Of a stretch of DNA of 18,943 nucleotides, positions 1 to 6,972 are shown one piece after another. Origin of the DNA: JBBSIG01 sp038232215. Lineage in GTDB: Bacteria > Actinomycetota > Thermoleophilia > Gaiellales > Gaiellaceae. The position numbers and the translations under genes are program-made. The stretch covers positions 1-18,943 of the forward strand of contig JBBSIG010000018.1 in NCBI GenBank assembly GCA_038232215.1, given 5' to 3'. Positions within the stretch are counted from its first letter, which is position 1, and every line of letters starts with the position of its first letter. The notes under the pieces are model-generated. The model saw nothing but the letters and a program-made list of their open reading frames with translations, searched no databases and had not been told where the DNA came from.

Positions 1-147
1 GAGCGGAACGAGGATGTGGCCGTTCAGCTCGATGTGAGCCACGTCCTCGACGTAGCAGTAGGCCGTCAGGACGCCTTCCTGATACTCGCCGCCGAAGAGT
101 GCAACGTCGACACGCTCGCCCTTGTACTTGCCCGTGTAGTCCTCCAC
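1..147 (-). CDS. Unidentified protein, N-terminal fragment (runs off the window edge)
   Basis: The first 49 codons of a minus-strand gene are visible, starting at a GTG at 147-145 and running out of the window. The peptide begins VEDYTGKYKGERVDVALFGG and ends ...HIELNGHILVPL. The frame is open throughout with G/C-rich third positions, and only two codons lie between this GTG and the in-frame stop of the upstream phosphatase, so the start is essentially forced. It is probably co-transcribed with the histidine phosphatase, six bases away. I do not recognise the family: no signal peptide or membrane segment is visible in this part, which alternates charged and beta-prone residues. Function unknown. 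Confidence 0.6.
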   Translation of the reverse strand, partial: MEDYTGKYKGERVDVALFGGEYQEGVLTAYCYVEDVAHIELNGHILVPL

Positions 148-149
148 GA

Positions 150-169
150 GCGCTCAGTCTACTGAGCGC
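150..169 (-). promoter_or_regulatory. Perfect 8-bp hairpin over a stop codon, just before the next start
   Basis: GCGCTCAG (150-157) and CTGAGCGC (162-169) are exact inverted repeats around a four-base loop. The structure contains the phosphatase stop codon (156-154) and ends three bases before the GTG (147) of the next minus-strand gene. There is no T-run after it, so a classical terminator is unlikely. It could affect re-initiation or mRNA processing between the two genes. Confidence 0.45.
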
Positions 170-696
170 AGGAGGCCCTCCTCGACCTCGAGGCGGGCGA
201 CGTGGCAGTTCGCGATCGCGCCCGTTCCCTCCGCCTCGCAGTGCAGGAGCGCCGAGCGCAACGGGCCGCCGTGTGAGACGACGAGCACGCGCCCGTCGGG
301 ATGAGTCGCGGCGATCCGGCGGAGCGCGGCGAGCACACGTCGGGCGACGTCGTCCGCGGTCTCGCCGTCTCCCCACTGGCCGTTCCGAGCCTGCGGCCAC
401 CGCTCGATCACCTCGGTGTCGGTGAGGCCCTCCCAGGTTCCGAAGTGCTTCTCACGGAGCTCGGGCACGCGTGTCACCGCGAGCCCTCTTGGCTCCGCGA
501 CGAGCCGTGCCGTCTCGTACGCGCGCGACAGATCGCTCGAGTAGACGGCGTCGAGGTGCTCGCCGGAGAGCGTCTCCGCGAGGGCCTGTGCCTGCACGCG
601 CCCGGTCTCGTTCAGCGGTCGGTCCGTGTGCCCCTGGACGCGTCCCTCGCGGTTCCAGTCGGTCTCGCCGTGACGCGCTAACAGGATCGTCGTCAC
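154..696 (-). CDS. Histidine phosphatase family protein (phosphoglycerate mutase-like)
   Basis: This 180-residue cytosolic protein belongs to the histidine phosphatase (branch 1) superfamily. The phosphate-accepting motif LLARHGETDWN places the catalytic histidine at residue 9, after R8. The second arginine is in SSDLSRAYETA (R58), the general acid/base glutamate is in the LREKHFGTWEG block (E82), and the second histidine is in VVSHGGPLR (H142). At 180 residues it matches small broad-specificity phosphatases (CobC/GpmB/PhoE type) rather than glycolytic mutases, so the substrate is uncertain. The start is a GTG at 696-694. Codon 6 is TTA, rare in such GC-rich genomes. It is divergent from the SDR gene and followed closely by an unidentified gene. 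The family call is sure; the substrate is not. Confidence 0.9.
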   Translation of the reverse strand: MTTILLARHGETDWNREGRVQGHTDRPLNETGRVQAQALAETLSGEHLDAVYSSDLSRAYETARLVAEPRGLAVTRVPELREKHFGTWEGLTDTEVIERWPQARNGQWGDGETADDVARRVLAALRRIAATHPDGRVLVVSHGGPLRSALLHCEAEGTGAIANCHVARLEVEEGLLRSVD

Positions 697-718
697 GCCG
701 AGCTTATGCTAGCTCGGC
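697..718. promoter_or_regulatory. Divergent promoter/operator: inverted repeat filling a 22-bp gap
   Basis: The whole gap between the GTG of the phosphatase (696) and the ATG of the SDR gene (719) is an exact 8-bp inverted repeat, GCCGAGCT (697-704) and AGCTCGGC (711-718), around TATGCT (705-710). TATGCT fits a plus-strand -10 box and would start RNA near the ATG. On the minus strand TAGCAT (711-706) does the same for the GTG. No convincing -35 is seen. Both messages would be leaderless or nearly so, and a dimeric repressor could control both at once. Confidence 0.45.
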
Positions 719-1501
719 ATGGATCTCGGCCTGGTCGACCGCGTGTGTCTCGTGACCGGCTCGACGGGAGGGATCGGTCTCGCGACCGCGCGGCTGCTGG
801 CCGAGGAGGGCGCGAGGGTCGTCGTCTGCGGGCGGAATGCCGCCCCGCTCGAGCAGGCGCGGCGCGAGATCGGAGCGGCGCTCGGGGTGCTCTGCGACTT
901 GTCGGAGCCCCTGGCGGCCGGGCGTCTCGTCCGCGACGCCGAGGAAGCGCTTGGGCCCGTGGACGTGCTCGTGAACAACGTCGGCGAGGCCTACCAGGCG
1001 TCCTTCGAGGAGCTCTCCGAGGAGCAGTGGAACGCGATGTGGCAGCTGAACGTGATGAGCTACGTGCGGGCGATCCGAGCCGTCCTCCCCCAGATGCGCG
1101 CCCGCGGGGGCACGATCGTGAACGTGTCCTCGACTGCGGGGAAGCGACCCTCGACCGGGATGCCGAACTACTCGGTCACCAAGGCGGCCGTGCTCTCGCT
1201 CTCCCGCCTCGTCGCCGATCTGTACGCCGGCGAGGGGATCCGCTGCAACGCCGTCACGCCCGGCCCCACCGCGACGGAGGCGTGGCTCGGCGAGGGCGGG
1301 CTCGCAGACCAGGTCGCCGCGCGCCGGGGCTCGAGCCGCGCCGAGGTCCTGGACGCCGTCGGTGCCGCCCGGCCGCTCGGCCGGCTCGCCGAGCCGGAGG
1401 AGATCGCCGCCGTGATCGCCTTTCTCTGCTCGGACCGGGCGGCCTACGTGACGGGCGCGGCGTGGAGCGCAGACGGGGGCACGGTTCCGATCATCGTCTG
1501 A
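719..1501 (+). CDS. SDR family NAD(P)-dependent oxidoreductase
   Basis: This is a classical short-chain dehydrogenase/reductase of 260 residues, the usual length. The Rossmann glycine motif TGSTGGIG is at residues 13-20, with R39 after strand 2 (CGRN) favouring NADP(H). D60 is in CDLS, NNVG is at 86-89, the active-site asparagine is about N111, the catalytic serine is in VNVSS (S138), and the YxxxK pair is Y151/K155. The C-terminal end (PLGRLAEPEEIAAVIAFL, then YVTGAAWSADGG) is typical of FabG/3-hydroxyacyl or sugar-alcohol reductases. All catalytic residues are present, so it should be active, but the substrate cannot be assigned. The ATG at 719 lies nine bases after a -10-like TATGCT, consistent with a leaderless transcript. 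Confidence 0.93.
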   Translation: MDLGLVDRVCLVTGSTGGIGLATARLLAEEGARVVVCGRNAAPLEQARREIGAALGVLCDLSEPLAAGRLVRDAEEALGPVDVLVNNVGEAYQASFEELSEEQWNAMWQLNVMSYVRAIRAVLPQMRARGGTIVNVSSTAGKRPSTGMPNYSVTKAAVLSLSRLVADLYAGEGIRCNAVTPGPTATEAWLGEGGLADQVAARRGSSRAEVLDAVGAARPLGRLAEPEEIAAVIAFLCSDRAAYVTGAAWSADGGTVPIIV

Positions 1502-1553
1502 ACCGGGGAAAGATCGTCACCGCGGGCCTCGCGACGACGACGGCCGGGCCGAC

Positions 1554-1559
1554 TACGCT
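1554..1559 (+). promoter_or_regulatory. Candidate -10 box of a leaderless dgt-dnaG transcript
   Basis: TACGCT (consensus TAnnnT) ends six bases before the GTG start at 1566, so RNA would begin at or next to the start codon. There is no clear -35 in the 64-bp gap after the SDR gene. Weak on its own, but it repeats the spacing seen at 705 and 8743. Confidence 0.3.
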
Positions 1560-1565
1560 GACCTC

Positions 1566-2540
1566 GTGCCCGAGGTCGCCGGAAGAGTCGCCGACGCGTT
1601 CGAGGCGCGCGCTCGCGAGCACGAGGAGCGCTGGCTCTCCCCGCTCGCCGTGCGCTCCTACGAGACCCGCGGGCGCGCGCACGAGGAGGCAGCCTGCCGT
1701 CTGCGCACCCCCTTCCAGCGCGACCGCGACCGGATCGTCCACTCGAAGGCGTTTCGGCGGCTGCGCTCGAAGACGCAGGTCTTCATCGCGCCCGAGGGCG
1801 ATCACTACCGGACCAGGCTGACGCACACGCTCGAGGCGGCGGGCATCTCCCGCGGCGTCGCCCGCGCGCTACGCCTGAACGAGGATCTCGTCGAGGCGAT
1901 CGCCTTGGGCCACGACCTCGGCCATCCCCCGTTCGGCCACGCGGGGGAGCACGGGCTCGACGAGGCGCTCAACGCGCGGTTCGGCCGCCGCTTCCGCCAC
2001 AACGAGCACTCCCTGCGCGTGGTCGACGTCCTCGAGCGCGACGGCCGCGGCCTCAATCTCACCGCGGAGGTGCGCGAGGGGATCCTCACCCATACCGGGC
2101 CGGCGGAGCCGGCGACGCTCGAGGGGAAGATCGTGCGGCTCGTCGACCGGGTCGCGTACGTCAACCACGACATCGACGACGCCCTTCGCGCGGGCGTGCT
2201 GTTGCGGGACGAGCTGCCGCGAGCCGAGCTCGAGCTGCTCGGCGCCACCGGCGGGCGCAGGATCGACGCGCTCGTCCACGACCTCGTCGAGAGCTCCGAG
2301 GGCGCCGGCGACATCGTCCAGAGCGACGAGGTCGGAGCCGCGCTGCTAGCGCTGCGACGCTTCATGTTCGAGCGCGTCTATCTGGGCCCGCACGCCGCCG
2401 CCGAGCATGCGCGCGCCCACGCCGTGATCCAGCGGATCTTCACCCACCTCGTCGACCGCGGCGAGAGCGCCGAGGCCGCGACCGACTACGTCGCCGGCAT
2501 GACGGACCGGTTCGCGCTCGCCTACGCGGCGGAGCTCTAG
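1566..2540 (+). CDS. dgt: Deoxyguanosinetriphosphate triphosphohydrolase-like protein
   Basis: This 324-residue HD-domain enzyme belongs to the dGTPase family, which splits dNTPs into deoxynucleoside and triphosphate and so trims dNTP pools. The family blocks appear in order: RDRIVHSKAFRRLRSKTQVF (53-72), GDHYRTRLTHTLE with metal histidine H87, GHDLGHPPFGHAGE with H116-D117, RHNEHSLR (144-151), and RLVDRVAYVNHDIDDA (191-206), whose aspartate should complete the metal site. The length fits the shorter actinobacterial type-2 forms. Translation starts at a GTG (1566) with no upstream Shine-Dalgarno. Its TAG stop directly abuts the GTG of dnaG, so the two are co-transcribed, an arrangement known from mycobacteria. 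Confidence 0.93.
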   Translation: MPEVAGRVADAFEARAREHEERWLSPLAVRSYETRGRAHEEAACRLRTPFQRDRDRIVHSKAFRRLRSKTQVFIAPEGDHYRTRLTHTLEAAGISRGVARALRLNEDLVEAIALGHDLGHPPFGHAGEHGLDEALNARFGRRFRHNEHSLRVVDVLERDGRGLNLTAEVREGILTHTGPAEPATLEGKIVRLVDRVAYVNHDIDDALRAGVLLRDELPRAELELLGATGGRRIDALVHDLVESSEGAGDIVQSDEVGAALLALRRFMFERVYLGPHAAAEHARAHAVIQRIFTHLVDRGESAEAATDYVAGMTDRFALAYAAEL

Positions 2541-4184
2541 GTGGCCCGCATCAAGGACTCCTCGGTGGAGGCCGTCAAGGCGACGGCGGACATCGTCGCC
2601 GTCGTCTCCGCCCGCACCCAGCTGCGCAAGGTCGGAGCGCGGTACACGGGCCGATGTCCCTTCCCCGAGGAGCGGACGCCGAGCTTCTCCGTGAATCCGC
2701 ACGACAAGCTGTACTACTGCTTCGGGTGCGGGAAGGGCGGGGATCTCATCTCCTTCGTGCGGGAGACGGAGCAGCTCGACTTCAGCGCCGCGATCGAGTG
2801 GCTCGCCGACCGCTTCACCGTCCCGCTCGAGTACGAGGAGGCCTCGCCGCGCCAGGACGCCGAGCGCCGTCGGCGTGAGCGTCTACTGGCGCTCCTGGAG
2901 CAGGCGGTCGGCTTCTACGAGCGCTGCCTGTGGGAGTCTGCCGCGGGGGTTTCCGCGCGCGCGTACCTCGAGAGCCGGGGACTCGGCGAGGCAGTCTGTC
3001 GCGAGTACCGGGTGGGCCTGGCCCCGGGTGGGCGGACGCTCGCACGAAAGGCGCGGGCGAAGGGCTTCACGGCCGAGGAGCTCGGGGCGGCCGGGCTCGT
3101 CAACCGTCGCGGCGGCGACTACTTCGCGCAGCGCCTGCTGTTTCCGCTCGCCGACGCACGCGGCCGCGTGCTCGGCTTCCAGGCGCGCAAGCTGCGGGAG
3201 GACGATCCGCTGCGGGCGAAGTACGTCAACTCGCCCGAGAGCGACCTCTTTCGGAAGGGCTCGATCCTGTACGGGCTCGACCGCGCGCGCACGGCGATCG
3301 CGAAGGAGGGTCGAGCGTGCGTGGTGGAGGGCAACACGGACGTGCTCGCGCTGCGTCAGGCCGGGCTGCAGCCCGTCGTCGCCTCGATGGGCACGGCGCT
3401 CACCGAGCGGCAGGTAAAGGAGCTGTCGAGGCTCGCCCGCCGCATCTACCTCTGCTTCGACGGGGACGCGGCCGGCGAGGCCGCGACGCTCCGCGGAATG
3501 GAGCTCGCGGCGAGGCAGGGTCTCGACGTGAGGGTCGTCGTGCTTCCCGCGGGGAGCGACCCGGCGGACGCCGCGCACACGTTCGAGCCGCTGCTGGAGG
3601 GGTCGGAGAGCTATCTGCGCCACCGCGTCCGGCTGGAGCTCGAGCGGACGGGCGACCGTCAGGAGGCGTTTCTGCGCGTGCGGGAGATCCTCGACCGGTT
3701 CGAGGAGTCGCCGGAACGGCAGGACGCGATGCGGCTGATCTCGGACCGGCTCGATCTGCCCAGAGAGACGCAGGCGGGCCTCGCCGCTCGCACGCGGGCG
3801 AGCACCGGCAGCGTCGGCGCCAGGTTGCTGGGCAAAGGCGAGCGGATGGAGCGCGACGCGCTCGCGGGCGTGGCCGCGCACCCGAAGCTTCGCGCCGTGC
3901 TCGCGCAGCTCGGCCCCGAGCACTTCGACTCCGAGACCAACCGGCGGCTGCGCTCCCACCTGCTCGGGGAGGACGAGCCCGACCCCGACCTGCTCGCGCT
4001 CCTGGCCGAGCTGGACGCGCGGGCGACCGCGGACGGCATCGACGAGAAGACGGCCGAGCAGCTCCTGCTCCGCCTGCGCGAGCGCCGGCTGGAGCGGGAC
4101 CTCGCCGCCGCCGGCGACGAGCGGATGCACGATCTCCAGCAGGCGCTCGCCCGCGTGAGGACGGCGTTTCGCGAGTTCGCGTAG
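2541..4184 (+). CDS. dnaG: DNA primase DnaG, with altered zinc-finger ligand
   Basis: This replicative primase makes RNA primers at the fork. It has 547 residues, short for DnaG (often 600-640). Domains in order are: an N-terminal CHC2-type zinc domain (about 35-95), the catalytic core opening with YLESRGLGE (about 142), and the Toprim fold with VVEGNTDV (E263, D267) and CFDGDAAG (D307, D309). The C-terminal helicase-binding region is short, which accounts for the length. The zinc motif reads C39-P-F-P42 ... C60-x-x-C63: proline stands where the histidine of C-x2-H is expected, and the codon is CCC where CAC would give histidine. Start: GTG at 2541, abutting the dgt stop, with GGAG six bases before it. 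tRNA-Asn follows 29 bases downstream. Confidence 0.95.
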   Translation: MARIKDSSVEAVKATADIVAVVSARTQLRKVGARYTGRCPFPEERTPSFSVNPHDKLYYCFGCGKGGDLISFVRETEQLDFSAAIEWLADRFTVPLEYEEASPRQDAERRRRERLLALLEQAVGFYERCLWESAAGVSARAYLESRGLGEAVCREYRVGLAPGGRTLARKARAKGFTAEELGAAGLVNRRGGDYFAQRLLFPLADARGRVLGFQARKLREDDPLRAKYVNSPESDLFRKGSILYGLDRARTAIAKEGRACVVEGNTDVLALRQAGLQPVVASMGTALTERQVKELSRLARRIYLCFDGDAAGEAATLRGMELAARQGLDVRVVVLPAGSDPADAAHTFEPLLEGSESYLRHRVRLELERTGDRQEAFLRVREILDRFEESPERQDAMRLISDRLDLPRETQAGLAARTRASTGSVGARLLGKGERMERDALAGVAAHPKLRAVLAQLGPEHFDSETNRRLRSHLLGEDEPDPDLLALLAELDARATADGIDEKTAEQLLLRLRERRLERDLAAAGDERMHDLQQALARVRTAFREFA

Positions 4185-4196
4185 GGGACGGGTCGC

Positions 4197-4202
4197 TACA
4201 AT
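4197..4202 (+). promoter_or_regulatory. -10 box of the tRNA-Asn gene
   Basis: TACAAT differs from the TATAAT consensus by one base and lies 11 bases before the mature tRNA 5' end, so the transcript would begin a few bases upstream of it. The -35 region falls within the end of dnaG and matches poorly. Confidence 0.5.
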
Positions 4203-4213
4203 GCGGCCCGCTT

Positions 4214-4286
<73 letters not shown>

Positions 4287-4293
4287 TAACGGA

Positions 4294-4315
4294 AAGGCCC
4301 GCTCGCGCGGGCCTT
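4294..4315 (+). terminator. Hairpin terminator after tRNA-Asn
   Basis: AAGGCCCGC (4294-4302), loop TCGC, then GCGGGCCTT (4307-4315) form a perfect 9-bp stem eight bases after the tRNA. The arms begin with AA and end with TT, giving the usual A-stem-T layout, but the T-run is only two bases. It may also serve the converging minus-strand gene that ends at 4336. Confidence 0.7.
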
Positions 4316-4335
4316 CGCATGAAACAGCGCGTGGA

Positions 4336-4855
4336 CTAGGGCGTGCAGCTCAGGGTCGGGTTGAACGGAGCGAACGGCCCGCTCGGATTGTCCTGCCAGA
4401 GCCAGACGTGCAGGTCGAAGTGAATCGGCATCGTGGGGTTTGTGGCCCGGCATCGGTCCGTCGAATGGCTGCCCGAGGATGGAGGGCCGGTCGCTGTCGG
4501 TGGCGAGGTTCTGGTCGGCGTCCGCCTTGAAGTACTCGACCCCGACGAGCGTGAGCTTGCCGTTCGCCTTCGGAACGTAGAGGAGGATCTCCGGGCGCAG
4601 GGGATCGATCGCGAGATCGGCCATGAGCGCCAGGTTGCTGGCGTGGAAACCCATCGTGCCGAGCGGGGAGGCGACGCACGGCTCCCCGGCGACGGTGTAG
4701 CCATGCTTCTCCGCCTGTGTGAACGAGTGGTAGCGGGCTGTCGCCGCTTTCACGGCCTGCCAGGGGTCGTCGCCGGCGGCGGCCGCGGCCGGGAGCCACA
4801 CGCTGGCAGCTACCAGAGTTAGGACGGCTGCGAGGACGATGGTCGAACGTTGCAT
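4336..4855 (-). pseudogene. Small secreted protein of unknown function, broken by a +1 frameshift
   Basis: The start is ATG at 4855 with a strong ribosome site (GAAAGGAG, 4870-4863). Residues 1 to about 28 form a Sec signal peptide (MQRSTIVLAAVLTLVAASVW, then an alanine-rich cleavage zone). The mature part begins GDDPWQAVKAATARYHSFTQ and contains GEPCVASPLGTMGFHASN, then LLYVPKANGKLTLVGVEYF. After P140 the frame is lost at a run of four G (4435-4438 on the plus strand). Removing one base restores PTMPIHFDLHVWLWQDNPSG, then PFAPFNPTLSCTP and a TAG at 4336, for a 172-residue protein. I recall this layout from uncharacterised secreted proteins of soil bacteria; no function is known. If the shift is real the product would instead read out through the antisense of the tRNA. 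A sequencing error in the G-run is equally possible. Confidence 0.75.
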
Positions 4856-4862
4856 CTCGTGT

Positions 4863-4870
4863 CTCCTTTC
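4863..4870 (-). promoter_or_regulatory. Strong ribosome binding site for the gene starting at 4855
   Basis: On the minus strand GAAAGGAG lies seven bases before the ATG at 4855. It is the clearest Shine-Dalgarno in the window and fixes this start. It also implies an mRNA with a real leader, unlike the leaderless-looking genes elsewhere. Confidence 0.7.
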
Positions 4871-4901
4871 GATAGGCGGCGCCCGCAGCGGCCAGACGCG
4901 A

Positions 4902-4916
4902 ACCCCGAATCGGGGT
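4902..4916. promoter_or_regulatory. Inverted repeat upstream of the small secreted protein gene
   Basis: ACCCCGA (4902-4908) and TCGGGGT (4910-4916) are exact inverted repeats around one central base, 46 bp before the ATG at 4855. The position suits an operator, but no flanking promoter is clear. Confidence 0.3.
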
Positions 4917-4918
4917 GA

Positions 4919-5140
4919 GCGGTTCTTGGAAGATGCCGGGGGTTCTGGGAACCTTTCGATCGCCGCAGGCCTCCTACTGATCCCGACCCCATCGGGAAGA
5001 TCTCATACGTTTCCGACGAAGTCAACGGCACGAATGCAACGCAGCTCGACGGGCTCGTGGCCTCCGTGATCGCCGACTCGATCCGGCTGCTGTCGGCACA
5101 TCTCGGTGACTGTCCGGTCGAGCGGTTCGCCGGCTCCTGA
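4919..5140 (+). pseudogene. Coding-like remnant lacking a 5' end
   Basis: A frame open from just after a stop at 4916-4918 runs to a TGA at 5138-5140. From about 4976 its third positions are strongly G/C and the peptide looks protein-like: DPIGKISYVSDEVNGTNATQ, then LDGLVASVIADSIRLL, then SAHLGDCPVERFAGS. No ATG, GTG or TTG occurs in frame before the GTG at 5057, which would leave only 27 residues. I read it as the tail of a gene whose front has been lost or frameshifted. Family not recognised. It could still be chance in GC-rich DNA. Confidence 0.35.
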
Positions 5141-5414
5141 CACGCGAAGAGGCGGGAGCCGAGCATGCGGCAGCCCGGCTCCGCGCACCTCAGACACCCC
5201 GTCAGATTAAGTGCCTGGCGGCTGCCTCTCCGCGACTCGCTGATTTCGGCGGCCGCTCGCCCAGCCCTTTGTGTGGGAGCGGCGCGCCTCGGGGAGCAGA
5301 ACGACGGCAGCGCCGCCCGGCATGACTGCTCGGCCCCGGCCGGCGCTCCTATGCAAGCCTGCGAGCGCTGAGCCCCCTGCGAGGACTCGCCTCGGCCCTC
5401 TACCGGCTCTCGTC
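5141..5414. other. Intergenic stretch with no convincing gene
   Basis: No frame here has coding character. Two imperfect hairpins can be drawn: GGAGCCG (5155-5161) with CGGCTCC (5176-5182), and CGGGGAGCAG (5289-5298) with CTGCTCGGCCCCG (5325-5337, three-base bulge). Neither has a T-run. The region would hold the 3' end of the minus-strand transcript that stops at 5415, but I cannot point to a sure terminator. Confidence 0.5.
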
Positions 5415-6926
5415 CTACCGTGCGAGCGCGGTCGCGAAGATCGCCTCCTCGAAACGCGTCCCCGAGCCGGGGGCGGTGGCGAGGGCGACGACCGAGACGA
5501 CGTTGCGGCCGGCGAACGAGGTCGAGACGTAGTCCCCGACCATGCGGCCCGAGTCGGTGCTCGCGAGCCAGCCGAGCGGCATCGGCTCGGCACTCAGGCG
5601 CTGCGGGGCGGTCCAGCTCGCGCCGCCGTCGCGCGAGCGAATGGTCGAGGCGTTCAGCGTGCAGCCGGCGAAGGTCGAGCAGGAGGCGGGCAAGGTGTAG
5701 TACGTGAGCGCGAGGGCGGAGCCGGCGGGGTCGGCCACGAGGCCCGGGGTGACGCGGTCGCCCGGCTCCGTCGGCACGCGGACGGGTCCCGTCCAGGACA
5801 CTCCGTCGGCCGACCGCGCGACCACGATGTCGTTCGAGCTGCAGTTCGGCGTGAAGCGACAGTCGGGCCAGGCGACGGAGATCGTCCCCGACGCATCGAC
5901 GTCGGCTGAGGGCAGCGGCCCGCCCCTCAGTCCGAAGGGAGAGTCGAAGCTCACCTCGGAGACGAACGTCTCGGGAGCGAAGGTTGCGCCCCCGTCCGTC
6001 GAGCGCAGGGCCCGGAGCGACCGCGGGCCGAGGTAGACGTTCACGAGGTCGCCGTTCGGTCGGACGACGGGCTGCGAGCCGACGGCGTCCCGCGAGCTGG
6101 CGCCGCCCGCCGCCCCGACCGGTGGGCCCCAGGTGAGCCCACCGTCGCGCGAGGTCTGCGTCGACTGGCGATCGGGGACGAGATCGCTGTACGAGAGGTA
6201 GCAGTTACCGCGGAACGGGCTCGTCGCCCAGTTGTCGCAGGAGAGCCACTCCTTGTCGTAGGCGAGCGTGCCCACCGAAGCGAAGGCCGCGCGCACCGGA
6301 GGGCTCCAGATCAACCCGTCCGTCGAGCGGCTGACGAGCAGCGACGTGCCGCTCCCCGGCTCGATCCCGAGCGAGGCGATCAGCCAGACGCGGTGCACGG
6401 CGTCGTAGGAGACGGTCGGGTCGCTGACGCGCGAGGTCGTCCCCGGGGTCGTCGAGAAGACGGTCAACCCGGGGAGGAAGCCGCTCCGCCACGTGCGGCC
6501 TGCGTCCGTCGAGGTCGCCCAGCCCGTGTTCATGGAGGCGCCGTCCGTGTAGCGCCCGACCTGGAACGCCGTCACGACGGTCGACCCGAAGGACGCGCTG
6601 TCGGGCTCGACCTCGGTCCGGTGCTGGGCCGGGGCCTGCGTGTACGGGTCGCTCGAGAGCTGCCGGCCGACGACCTCGCAGTCGCGGTCGACTGTGTCCA
6701 CGAGGTCGGCCGTCACGATGTCCCGCCCCGCGCCACAGGCGATCCGGTCCCGGCCCCCGCCCTGCGCGCGGACGCGGTCGTCGCCCCGGCCGGCGAGGAT
6801 CGTGTCGGCCGTCGGGCCGCCGCGGAGCAGGTTCGCGGTGGCCGTTCCGCGGATGGTCGCGCCGACCGCGTCGCTCGCGAGACAGAGAGCGGCGAGAGCC
6901 GCGACGGCGAGCGTGCGCGTCACCAC
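5415..6926 (-). CDS. Secreted protein: RTX-like repeats plus Asp-box (sialidase-like) beta-propeller
   Basis: About 503 residues. The N-terminus is a signal peptide (VVTRTLAVAALAALCLASDA). Residues 27-75 are degenerate calcium-binding nonapeptides of the haemolysin/RTX kind: GTATANLLRGGPTADTI, LAGRGDDRVRAQGGGRDRI, ACGAGRDIVTAD. The rest (about 110-503) is a propeller with six Asp boxes: STDAGRTW 139-146, STDGLIW 201-207, SRDGGLTW 259-266, STDGGATF 309-316, SADGVSW 372-378 and SRDGGASW 431-438. Such folds bind or cleave glycans, but I see no clear sialidase arginine triad, so enzymatic activity is not claimed. Cysteines at 230/242, 356/362 and 416/422 could form disulfides outside the cell. 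The start is one of two tandem GTG codons (6926 or 6923). The frame stays open far upstream, over the oxidoreductase gene, but that part is antisense shadow. Confidence 0.8.
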   Translation of the reverse strand: MVTRTLAVAALAALCLASDAVGATIRGTATANLLRGGPTADTILAGRGDDRVRAQGGGRDRIACGAGRDIVTADLVDTVDRDCEVVGRQLSSDPYTQAPAQHRTEVEPDSASFGSTVVTAFQVGRYTDGASMNTGWATSTDAGRTWRSGFLPGLTVFSTTPGTTSRVSDPTVSYDAVHRVWLIASLGIEPGSGTSLLVSRSTDGLIWSPPVRAAFASVGTLAYDKEWLSCDNWATSPFRGNCYLSYSDLVPDRQSTQTSRDGGLTWGPPVGAAGGASSRDAVGSQPVVRPNGDLVNVYLGPRSLRALRSTDGGATFAPETFVSEVSFDSPFGLRGGPLPSADVDASGTISVAWPDCRFTPNCSSNDIVVARSADGVSWTGPVRVPTEPGDRVTPGLVADPAGSALALTYYTLPASCSTFAGCTLNASTIRSRDGGASWTAPQRLSAEPMPLGWLASTDSGRMVGDYVSTSFAGRNVVSVVALATAPGSGTRFEEAIFATALAR

Positions 6927-6946
6927 CCGAGGTATACCTGCGGACA

Positions 6947-6972
6947 CGTGGGGGAACCCAGGTTCCCCCACG
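6947..6972. repeat. Perfect 12-bp-arm palindrome
   Basis: CGTGGGGGAACC (6947-6958), spacer CA, GGTTCCCCCACG (6961-6972): 24 of 26 bases are exactly symmetrical. It lies in the 140-bp gap between the FAD oxidoreductase stop (7067) and the propeller gene start (6926), 20 bp before that start. It may be a terminator without T-run, an operator, or one copy of a dispersed palindromic repeat. Confidence 0.7.

Noticed and set aside
2883..4130. A 415-codon minus-strand open frame opposite dnaG
   Set aside because: The plus strand encodes an unmistakable primase; the minus reading shows only biased composition.
4936..4960. Second copy of the 6947-6972 palindrome (GGTTCTGGGAACC)
   Set aside because: It shares only a short GGTTC/GAACC core; arms are five bases and the flanks differ.
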